A stretch of 64,000 nucleotides of DNA, taken from NCBI GenBank assembly GCA_026419785.1, contig JAODTK010005636.1, positions 154,501 through 218,500 on the forward strand, read 5' to 3'. Positions within the stretch are counted from its first letter, which is position 1. Each line of letters opens with the position of its first letter. The position numbers and the translations under genes are program-made. Positions 35,710 to 46,375 of this stretch are shown in pieces. A model generated the notes under the pieces. That model was not told the origin of the DNA and made no database searches. It saw nothing but the letters and a program-made list of their open reading frames with translations. Origin of the DNA: Sclerodactyla briareus (Eukaryota > Echinodermata > Holothuroidea > Dendrochirotida > Sclerodactylidae).

Positions 35710-36330
35710 TCAATAACATTCCACTAATGCCCCATGGCCCCCACTGGGCCTTGTGTCCTAAATACCTGGACACCCCTGAAGGTACGGCTATTTGACCATC
35801 TTTATGACCGAACATTAGTACTGTGCACAACACAATGTAGAGAACATATTTTGCAGTGATTTTGATATGATGAAAAGGGCCCTAGGGCCCAAACTTAAGC
35901 CCTGGGCAAAATTCCTGACACCCCACCGATCCAACCAGGACCGATTCATAGCTTTGTGTAGGAGATGCAGTTTCAAGGTACCATTCTGTGAATTCATGAA
36001 ATGGGCCCTAGGGCCCAAATGGGATCTTGGATCAAAGTCCTACCGACCCAAGGTTTCGTGCTGTTAGACATCATAATGACAAAATGTCTGTCCTGTGCAC
36101 CAAAATTTTCGTACGGTGAAGCGTTTTGCATAATTCCTCATATGGGCCCAGGCCCAGGCTGGGCCGTGGGTCCTAAATACTTGGCACCCTAAGGTATGTC
36201 GTTTTAGACCACCATTATACTGAACATCATCACTGGCCACAAAATTTTTGTCAAATCCACAAGATCCGCCCGTACCTCGATACTGGTCCTTAGCCCAAAC
36301 ACTCAATGTGCCCGCCACCTAACAACCATT
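35710..36330 (-). repeat. R6 repeat, GGGCCC family, about 126-bp units
   Basis: Contains GGGCCCTAGGGCCC at 35877-35890 and 36003-36016 (126 bp apart) and related GGGCCCAGGCCC text at about 36147. Matches the reverse complement of 28690-29158. Confidence 0.65.
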
Positions 36331-37115
36331 ACATTGACCAACTCTGCACTGTCGCAAACTTTGTAGGAGAACATTTTGAATTTTCACCCATATGGCCGCA
36401 TTTTTTAACCTTGAACCGTCACAACATCAAACCTGTGGTTTTCCCATGGTCAATAACATGTGCTGAGTCTCTGAGTTTAGTCAACATCCTCACAGAAGGG
36501 CTGGGGGCCTAAGAGGCGATTAACTTGTTGACACTCACTGGTAGAGTAGATAAGGGAGTGACAGCAGATTCCCAATAGCTCACCAGGAATGATTTTTCCC
36601 CCCCTCCCCCTGAAAGGCCATGATTAAGCAGATGTTCATCCTTCCTCTCAACAATGTGAGCAAATCCTCGCAGGGTTAAGAATTGAGAGCAATCTCCGGC
36701 ATGGAAGTAATAGGAGACGAGAGCAGAGCTTGCATAACCATGGCTTGTAGGGACAAAGAACAAGCAATGCAACTGGTACAGTGTGCGCTTATCAAAAAAC
36801 CCTAGATTACATGTCAGTCTGATAGAGTGGAGTCACCTTGATCCCACCACCATGACCTGATACCACACGTTCCACTTGCTGTCATCCTTTCTGCAGTGCA
36901 CAGGATATATCATTGTTTCTTTGGCGTACCCTCAATGCAGAGTGGAGGTAATCCACTTCCAGCAGATGCAGCCAAACAGATTTCTTACCCCTTGTTTTTT
37001 CTCAGTCCATTCCTGAGCTGGGCGTCCCACACGAAGGGCACAGGTACCATTTTTAAAAGTCCCATTGTTTGACTCAACTGGATACAGACCCCAACTCCGA
37101 GGTGCAACTGACGCT
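36331..37115. other. no gene recognised
   Basis: Only short frames without motifs. Confidence 0.35.
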
Positions 37116-37118
37116 CTA

Positions 37119-37260
37119 CAACTGTCAAATTACCCCTTTCAACCATCACTGTCAGATTACCCTCTCCACCAACGGTCAATTCCACCCCTCTCTCCACACT
37201 GTCAATACCCGCTCTCCCACCAACTATTGAATTACCCGTCTCTCCCACCAACTGTCCTGT
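37119..37260. repeat. minisatellite, about 26-28 bp unit, 5 copies
   Basis: Degenerate units of the form CTGTCAAATTACCCcTcTCcCACCAA. Both strand frames across it are repeat products. Confidence 0.7.
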
Positions 37261-37269
37261 ATTCTTTCA

Positions 37270-39100
37270 GAGAGGTTATAACATCTGATTGATGATGAAT
37301 CAAATCCTCATGCCATTCAAAACAATAGAACAACAAGCCTTTGCACGGACTTAAGTACGCATGCCCCACACAGCTGGAGTATAAGACAAGATTCTCATGG
37401 CTCTATCATTACCGCCTGTCTCCTAACTGTCACCACTCGTATAGAATGCCAGGGAAAAGAAAAGCCAAATCATTCCTCCTTCAGTTGTTGTTTGTGCTGG
37501 GCGTCTCGTAGAAGATCGTTGTGCACACTGTGCGTGCGATGTCAGCACGAGCGGGGCCAATGTACCGTAACCCCATAACATAATAACAATCTCAATACAC
37601 AATAACAACCTCATTTTAACCATGAAAAGGCTCATAGTTCCAATGGGCAATTCCAGCATTGGTTTCATTACAATTTACTGCTTGTACATTCAACTTTGTC
37701 CTGTACAGTGTCATAGTTGTAAATAACGATTCATGTTAATGTGCAACATAAACCTTGGGTCCATACTAATATCAGTCACAAAAATTTTTGAGGAACCTTG
37801 TAGAATCTCCATGTCAGAGTAACTTTTTGGTCCTTGTTAGTTTGTATGCAAAAATCTCATGGTTTTTGAACTCACTCCTGTTGAATTCAAGATTCTTCTC
37901 AACTACCCCATTTTGCAGCGGATTTTGCTATTTGAAGTTAATTACTCGCTCCATTGCCAACATCACATAATTGGCCAAACCTATCATGGTGAGTTAGGAG
38001 AATGGAACTGAAAAAAATCTTGTTAGTTTTGTTACAGATTCACTTACAATGCTTTATGTTCATTGGAGATTCCTAGAGCACTCTAAGTTTGAATACCATT
38101 GCTATTATGTATGTACTGATAAAGTTGTGTTAGAGTAGCAATTGGGTACCTTGAAAATGTCTTTTTAAATTGGAAAATTCCTTGATTTTGCATTTTTTAT
38201 GGGTGAACACTTTTTTGGCATCATCAAGATTGTAATATTCATGGTTTGGGATTCACTGGATAGTTGGTGCAACTTGCTTGCTTCAAAAATCATGAGCTAG
38301 TTTAGAAAGACCGAAATTGAATACATTTCCTCTCTCGAAACTGATCTACACTAGGAGCCAGTGTCTCTCATGTATGGTTATTTGTTGAAATTGGTGAATG
38401 GCCCTTTAACCCCTACTACACATACATGTGTGTAGTTTCGTTACCTACCTATTTTTATGTTAGTTTTCTTTACAATTGTAGTTTTTGGTTTTGCAGTCAG
38501 ACGTTCTATCCTAATAGGGTCGTTGACATTACTCAGTTAGGTCCAGGATTACACTAGGTAGGCTGGCAAAATAGTGTATAAACTTCATGCCTATATGTAA
38601 AGCATATAGGTAGGGAAAAATAGATGAAATGTTGTTAGTTTTCTTTCGTTACTTCATTCAGGTGTTCTGACTTTGTCCTTTGGTTATGTCACTATCACAT
38701 TGAAAATGAGAAGTTGTTGATCCAACAGTACCTACTTTCAACAGGATAATATGTTTTTGAGTTGCTCAATTGTTTTTTTGAATAACAACATTTAATGGCT
38801 ATGCATGGTCTTTTTGAAGGAATTTTTTTCACCCCAAAGTAGCATTATCAGTTATTCCCTACAAAAATTGCAAACCAATCCTGTTGGTAGAACTTTAAGA
38901 ATTTCAATTTATTGTCTATTACACAATGGCATACTTTGTACAGCAACATGAATAGTTTGAAATTTTTTAGTGCCCTTGAGACTGTTTCACTGGAATTGCC
39001 CAATTATCCATCCTGGCTGTTTCACAACAACATGCTTCATTACCCAACAACTTCACACTTCCACTGTTCTCCTTTGGCTGCAATATGACACATTGTGTAT
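37270..39100. other. AT-rich spacer, no gene seen
   Basis: Nothing with coding character. Short palindromic text occurs around 38590-38615 (GCCTATATGTAAAGCATATAGG). Confidence 0.4.
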
Positions 39101-39104
39101 GCAT

Positions 39105-39760
39105 GCATATAAGCCTTTACACCCTGTAAACATGCGGAGTAGTCAAGCGTATTGCCTGTACACCCTGTAAACATGCAGAGTAGTCAAGCATATTAGCCTT
39201 TACAACCTGTAAACATGCGGAGTAGTAGGAGCAAGCGTTATTAGCCTGTTTACCCCGTAAACAGCAGAGTATCAAGAATATTAAGCCTTTACAACCGTAA
39301 CATGCGGAGAGAGTCAACGTAATTAGCCGATACCCACGTAAACATGCAGAGTAGTCAAGGAAGATTAGCCTTACAACCTGTAAACATGCGGAGGTAGTCA
39401 AAGCGATTAGCCGTTACAACCTGTAAACAGCGGAAGAGTAGTCAGCGTATTAGCCTGTACACCTGTAAAATGCAGCGAGTAGTCAAGCTATTAGCCTTTA
39501 CAACCTGGAAACAGCAGAGTAGTCAAGCAAACTTTAGCCTTTACAAAATGTTAAACATGCCGGAGGTAGTCAAGCGATTAGCTGTACACCCGTAACAACC
39601 GAGTAGTCAAGAATATTAGCCTTTAAACTGTTAAACAGCCGATAGCAAGCAATATTAGCCTTTACACCCTGTAAACATGCGGAGTAGTCAAGCATATTAG
39701 CCTTTAAACCTGTAAACATGCGGAACGTAGTCATGCATATTAGCATTTACACCAGGGCCT
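39105..39760. repeat. 42-bp tandem array, about 15 copies
   Basis: The consensus unit contains AGCCTTTACACCCTGTAAAC, then ATGCGGAGTAGTCAAGCATATT. Copies differ by many 1-3 bp deletions. A decayed half-unit appears at about 40090-40130. There is no spacer variability, so this is not CRISPR-like. Confidence 0.95.
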
Positions 39761-40240
39761 TTAGCCAGAGGGGCGTCTCACCACATTGAGACGCCCAGGA
39801 CACTGATGGGGATGGCAAATTTTGCTGTGAGGCCTCGAGACGGCCACAAAAAAAAGTGGGAGGGGGGGGGGGCGGGTTAGCGATTTCCTCAGTCAGCATT
39901 GACAATGCATTTGGACGTGCAGTGGGCATAAAATGACATGCCTAGTTGTTTCTTGACTCAACCAAAACTGGCGGATTCGGTTTGACCCGCGCTCCGAACT
40001 GGTGCCCGCGTGCTTATAGGAGTTTCATCGTTCACAAGTGAACGAATTCTGGTAAGGAATGCTTTACACTCGGTGAACCGGCAGAAGTCCAAAGCAGATT
40101 AGCCTACCCCCTGTAAACTGCAAAGTTGCAGACCCCATTGTAGTTGTCTAGTCAATCTATGGTTTTTATTTTTTCCAAAACTGGTGTTTACCTCATTTTG
40201 AGACAGGGGAAAAAAACCTCTATTCTAATGCTGGCCTTGT
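39753..40240. other. transposon-like start next to the 42-bp array
   Basis: CAGGGCCTTTAGCCAGAGGG at 39753 looks like the terminus of a hAT-like element. A G run follows (about 39850-39862). The opposite end was not found, so the element is unproven. Confidence 0.25.
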
Positions 40241-40599
40241 TTTAAACTTTTACACTGTAGTGGCTGTTTTCCCCCAACCACTGCTCATTTATTGTCCCCC
40301 TTCCAGTCACACATTATCTTTCCTACTACATTTTTTTTTTTCAACAATTAACACAAGTATTTATAATTTTTGTAAATATGAAATAGGCTTGTGCCACCTT
40401 GAAATTTCCATCCATTTGTTGTTGCTTAAGCTGTGTAATCTCTTTTACTTACTTCCTATGCAACGCACTAATTAAAAATGGAAGAAATATATAATGAAAC
40501 AAATGACATCCAGATTGTGAATGTTCTACGAACCGTTTTTGCTACTATATCTATCCATCTGGAGGTTAGGAGGAATGGTGCTCCTGTTCAAAAGAAGGA

Positions 40600-40960
40600 T
40601 CATCAAAGGATTGCAGATGAACACTAGGGATAGATCCCCCTTCTTGTCTCGGACTAGTGCTAAGATGACATCGAAGCTGGGGTGTAACCAATCCCAACCA
40701 TCTGGACCTGCCTGCCTTTTACGTTCCATTATGGAAAGGACAATCTGGAAACTCCAGGTTCTAACACCTCTCTTGGTACCAGGAGGAGCAGCAAGAAATC
40801 TCTGCAAATGCCTTGAAAAAAAAAAAACCCTAGAACAAACCTACTGCTTTTACAGTGAACCATGAGAACCAAGACCTCGCCCAACTGCAATTGCAGCCAC
40901 CTACGGACTTGAACTCGTATTGGTTGCTGCAAAGCATCATGATAGCGCGCTGCCACTCTT
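40600..40960 (+). mobile_element. R3 dispersed element, diverged copy
   Basis: GTGTAACCAATCCCAACC, TTTTACGTTCCATTATGGAAAGGAC and ACTTGAACTCG line up with the other R3 copies. The 114-codon plus frame (40521-40865) and minus frames are not conserved between copies. Confidence 0.5.
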
Positions 40961-41164
40961 TGCATAAGTGCATGTCATATTCACGCCAGCTGTCATAAAA
41001 AAGGGACTACAAGTCGGGTCGGTCACGATACAATTGATGTGTCATGCTACAATCGGCTTCTCGGGATGAATGCCAAACAAGGCCAGGTCCCATGCCAACA
41101 ACGATACAAAAAGGACCTGATCCAACATTTGAAAAATGATCCCCGATTTGGAATAGACATCTCA

Positions 41165-41750
41165 AAGGGCAACTGTAGGCTCAGATACAACAGAGGTTAT
41201 TTGGTGGAGAATGGAAAACTGTATTATAGGTCCAAACCCCATTTCAATACAAGGTTTCCTGTTCTGGAGTTATTGGCCTCAAAAGTTTGGGCCATTAGGC
41301 AGATAAATTAGGAAGAATCCCAATTGTGCAATAACGTAGACGTTCAAACATGGACAGCCAGGAAGTTATGTCCTGTATTTGATTGTTTCATTTTGTTGAT
41401 ATGTCAAATTTAGCAGAAGTTCTGTTGTCTCCTCTCACAAAGACCTATCAAACACCTACCAACCCACTACCCAGCATCCTCTCCCAACCTAATGCTTTTG
41501 AAGTGAAGTAATGTTTGAATTTCAATAGGAAAGGAAGAAGGTTTGCAGGTTGTGCAAGGATGACATTCATTTATTATTACCTGAGGGGCTGCATTCGATC
41601 TTGCGCAATACCTGCTTCACATATACAAACTGCGAATAGCGGTAACTCCATACGGAAAGTCCTATGAATTCCGGTTTGGACTAATGCGTCAGTTTTTATC
41701 CATATATAAATAAGCCCATGTGTGATCATCTGCAGTTGCCTTTAGTTTCG
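41165..41750 (+). repeat. R5 dispersed repeat, full copy
   Basis: Colinear with 26036-26650. The 90-codon frame at 41039-41311 crosses its left edge: residues from GNCRLRYNRGYLVEN onward lie in the repeat and are not open in the other copies. Confidence 0.75.
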
Positions 41751-42550
41751 ATGCACACATTTACATATTATAATTGGCTGACTCATTTATATACAAATCT
41801 CCGGTTTTCGATACAACGTCACTTTTGTTTGTATAGTGAATCGTGCAGCAGAACAATAAAGTATCAATATAGAGTAACCAGTCCTCAGATGATGTAGAAC
41901 ACTTTTTTGCAGAATTTTTCAGGGTTTCTAGCAAAGAAGGATCATAACCTATCCACCCATCTATGATTATAGGCCACCATGCCTGTGCAAGCCAACTGGT
42001 CTATTGGTCAATAAACAAACAGTACTCTATAGTTCAGAGATGATATCTACCGATAAGGCATGGAGCACATGTTGTTGAACATTCTGCCCCTTTAGGCAAT
42101 GTAGAACAGATGTTGGGTGATGCCTGAGGAATGACTTATACTGTACTGGCTAAACAATATGAGGCGACTCATTTCTATCAGAACCTAAATACAGAGAGGG
42201 GAAGGAAAAGGTACCCCCTCTCATAGGATAGCAAACCATCGGCAATTTTTTGCTTCTAGTCATAGCTTGATTGCGGTTAAGAAAAGAGGCATCAACCATC
42301 CTGCTTTGCCTGGCTCAAGGTTGCAAGTTGCAACCACTCACAAGCTCTGAGAGTCTCCATCACCCCCCCCACATGAGAACGTCTTTTTTCAGAGGGACAA
42401 AAATAATTAGTCATCCACTGGTTTGGGAACCCCCCCAATTGCTCCCTCAACTAACATTGAAACGAGCAGAACCAAGGTTCAGTAGCTCAAACGGGACATA
42501 TAGGCTCAAGGTCACTGTCAAGTGGGAGTATTGACATAAGGCAAAGCAGT
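41751..42550. other. no gene recognised
   Basis: The frame at 42271-42534 has no domain. A (C)9 run lies at about 42364. Confidence 0.35.
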
Positions 42551-42559
42551 CTGCACTTC

Positions 42560-43800
42560 ATTTCAGAAAGGTACATACCCCTTTTTGGCCGTATGATCTC
42601 TGGTAGTGAAAAGAATTGAGAATTATTCTTCAGATTACAACGAGCAATGCTCAGAAAGATTCTGATATCATTTTCAAAATTTCTGTGAGCAACTTTTATG
42701 GGACACAATGTTTTTAACAATTTAACATCTAATAGCTTCGCTGACCCCCTCCATGACTTTGGACCTTAAATTCCAACACCCCACATGTAACACTAGTTTT
42801 ATGAGTACTCTGACAAGAACATCCGTGGCAATCCCGTTACTTCTGTAGCAGAAGTAGTGTTCAGGGTTTTTTGGGCAATTTTTTTTCCACATAATTGGCA
42901 TATTAGTAGGCCCCTTCAATGCCTGAAATTTCCACAGCTTCTAGGTCCCACTAGTTGATGATGACCTTGAATGGACATCATGAATATTAAACTTTAAGTT
43001 GTAAGATGGAAGTACTTTTAGGTTTCACCAGCATGTCCCCTATAGGCTCCTACAATGACCTTTGACCCTGCCCTTTGGGTAGTCAAAGGTCACCCAGCGA
43101 TCAATGAATATCATATCCAGCTTTCGTCAACATCCGTCCAAGCATATTTTAAGGGCAAAACCGATGCAGTTTGCGTAGTATTTCTACGACAATTTTTGCA
43201 TAATATAGGGTTTGCCATAAACAAAACAACGCCCCCCCCCCTTATGACATTCACCTCCGATTCCTGTGGAATCCCCAGTACCACTTGTTATAATTACACT
43301 AGCCTGTATCATTGCAACCACCTAATTTGCAAAGTAGTGTTCCTGCCTCTTCCACCTAATAGCCCAATTGCCTCTAATGTCCATTTGACCTTGTCCTCGA
43401 GGTGGTCAACGGTCACTCTGCAGTGCAATTATAATTATGTCCAACTTTGGTCAACACCCATCAAAGCATGAGTAGTCAAGGGACGAAACAGGCAACTTGC
43501 TTTTTCATATTCCTAACAGAATTGCCTGCTACCCCCCTTTAATGACCTTTCCCCTTGCATTCCTGACGATACATAAGTACCTAAAGTATTCAAAAATTGA
43601 CACTGTTCCCACCCGATCTCACGGGCAATCCCTACTGCAGTAGAATTAGCGTTTTGCAGTTTCCCACATAATGGGCCCCATTGTGCTTTCTTTAATGCTA
43701 GTTTGACCTTGTCCTTCAGGTGGTCAACAATGACCCATCATCACTGAAGCATTGTGACCAATTTTGGTTAGATTCATCAAAGCACTAACTTTGGTGGCCA
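42560..43800 (+). repeat. R4-related tandem repeat
   Basis: Units of about 330 bp share GTTTTGCAGTTTCCCACATAATGG-like and TTGTCCTCGAGGTGGTCAAC-like blocks and repeated TGACCTTTGACC text. The motif order resembles R4. The 138-codon frame 43055-43471 is repeat-derived. Confidence 0.6.
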
Positions 43801-43809
43801 AAAAAAAAC

Positions 43810-46375
43810 CTAAAAGTTTCAGAGTGTGAAACGTAACAAAATCATCACATTTGGAATCAACCCATCGAAATAAAGAATCAACCCATCGAAAACAGAATCA
43901 AGCCTTCAAGAAAGAATCAACCCTTGAAAAGTGCGGAGTCGGCCTATCAAGACCGAATCAATACTGTATATGATCTCTCCATGACCTCCATCTTAACAGG
44001 TTTTTTCCTTTTATTGCCATGCTCCTTTATGTTTGATACACTCCGCGCAGTTCTGGTGCGCGGATTGTAACAAATCAATCAAGACTAATCAGACCATCAG
44101 ATTTGGAATGCATCCCCGCGTAGTGATTCCTTGGGGGGTGAATTGGTAAAGATCTGAATGGTGGCGAAGCTAACATTGGCAGTTTTGTCATGTTAGTTCG
44201 GCTAATAACCATATTTTTTTGGAGAACTGTCTTGATTGTTGTGTGTCAAGGGGTGAGGAGCTGTTTTTGGGTTTCTTATGCTTCCCTCCGTCATTCATTT
44301 TAAATTTAAACGTAATCAGGCAATAGTAGTATTGGTTGAATGGTTAGGGCGTTGTAGTACGTTATAAGGAATCGAAGTGTCCTCACCTGGCATCGGATCA
44401 CACTCGGCGATTAGGTATTCTGTGTCACTCCCTTTCCTACTGTATTTGTTTAGGCGAGGCATGGAAGACCTGCTCTTAGTAGCGCCTTCCTAGTGTTGTC
44501 TAATTATCTCTATAAATGAAGGTCTCTGAGGTCCCCAGTCAGTTTCATAAATATGTCAGTTGTTTATCGCACAATTTTGTTGTAATCTGTTTGAAGGAAT
44601 GTCCGGCTATCAGGGAAGTGTGACTACACATATACGCAATAGTGAACACTGTTTATTCCTGAATTCGGTCAGACGAGACAAAAACATGATATACTATTGA
44701 TGAGTTGAGTAAGAATAGTTTGTTGTTCAGGTTGAAAAAGTGTGTGTAGTTGACCAGTTTCTGTGTGTTGTTTTGGTGTAATACCCAAGAGTCCAATTCT
44801 TTTGGAATAAATGGGACATTCAGGAAAATCATTATTTTTTACCATTTTAGCTTGTTAACATGCACAAATTCCATTCAATGTGGATCTAAGTAGCAGAAAC
44901 TGATTTAGTTCATGACATTACACCAAGAAATTACAGACTCCAGTGCTATCATTCTCATTGATTTCATTACCTGCAATTAGGTCGTCTTAATCATCCAAAG
45001 AGTACACAATTCAACCTTCCAGGCCATAGTACTTGTTATTATTAACCACACTCTTCCAGCTTGTATGGAAAGATTACAGATGAAACACAGCAATCACTCG
45101 ATGACGACCTGTATACCGAGTGAAGTCCATACAAGTGTCAAATAGGCCAGTAGTGCACGAATCCACAATGCAGATATGTGGCAGGGTGGGAGGGGTAGCA
45201 AGTTTCCCCACGGAGTGGTCCAGGACCAATCAACAATTTTCGAGTCTTCAACCTACCCCCTATGTCAACACCTGCATTTTCTTTGTTTTGTTGTTTTGCA
45301 TGCTGCTGTCAGGCAACAACACGTGGTAACACTATCGCTGGAGGGGGTTTCCCTCCACCACAAATGGTAACTTGTCTCCTTCTGGTACCTTGTACATCAG
45401 CCGATGCTACGTTGTATAGGTTTGTAGGTGATAGTGGATGTCTATACTGATCCTAAATTTAAGCGAAGAATAAGATTATTAGATATAGGCTGGCTATATT
45501 TACACGCTTCTCCACTCCTTTTTCAACCACCATAACCACCTCCCCCTCTCCTCACATTCATCTCCCCCACCTCCTTTACGGTTTTTTCTATCCGCACGCG
45601 CCTCAATCCCCTCTCATCACCCCCTCCCACCTTTACATTCCCTGTATATAACACAACCCCCCCCCCCCTCTCATTCATCTCCTCGACCTCCTTCACACTC
45701 ACTCTGATTTACATATATGATCCCCTGATCTTATAGATTTTGAGGGGCTAGAGCTAATGATAAGGGGTGCAGTCATCCTCCTTGTCTCGACAGCACATCC
45801 AGACCTTTCCTAAAATGGCTACACGCCAATATGGCAGAAACTGACAATGTTTAGTGTGCATTCATATTTTCCGAAGAGGTAAACATTACGCAGGTGTGCG
45901 TTCTCTCTCACGACTTCGGCGAACTGTCCCTCTACAGTTTCCTCCATTCTGTTTTTGACACCCTATTTCAGTTTTCGACACCCTTTATTCTGGTTTGGAC
46001 ACCCTGTTTTCTGTTTTTGGACGGTATTGATTCAAATCCTGATGGTCTGATTCCATTCTTGTGATGTTATTAAACTCGCCCGCGCACTAGGACTGCGCGG
46101 AGTGTATCACAACCTGAAGAGCACCGTTATCCATTGGAAATCCTGTTTCAACGGTGGGTCATGGAGTATCAGATGACGTACTGATTATTGTTTGGATAGG
46201 CTGATACCGCTTTTCAATGGGTTGAATCTCTTTGAAGGCTCGATTCTGTTTTCGATGGGTTGATTCTTTTTTCGATGGGTTGATTCTTTTTTCGATGGGT
46301 TGATTCTTTTTTCGATGGGTTGATTCCAAACTTTGTTGGATTTTGTTGTAGGTTTGCGCTCCGAAAAGTTCAGCC
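43810..46375. mobile_element. about 2.5-kb unit with long inverted arms
   Basis: Left arm about 43810-44118 and right arm about 46030-46375 are reverse complements. Shared text includes AATCAACCCATCGAAA (a 20-bp minisatellite, exact in the right arm at 46250-46320), GTTTGATACACTCCGCGCAG-like sequence, a CCGCGCA-N7-TGCGCGG hairpin, and AATCAGACCATCA. The 1.9-kb middle has no recognised gene: frames at 45120-45450 lack domains. Exact ends and target duplication were not found, so it may be a transposon with long inverted repeats or two inverted insertions. Confidence 0.6.

Noticed and set aside
39105..39760. CRISPR-like regular array
   Set aside because: Whole 42-bp unit repeats with no unique spacers, in a eukaryotic context: a minisatellite.
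41039..41311. 90-codon frame starting MSCYNRLLGMNAKQGQ
   Set aside because: Its second half is R5 repeat sequence that is not open in the other copies.
44339..44420. tRNA-like A box (TGGTTAGGGCGTTG)
   Set aside because: No convincing B box at the right distance and no cloverleaf.
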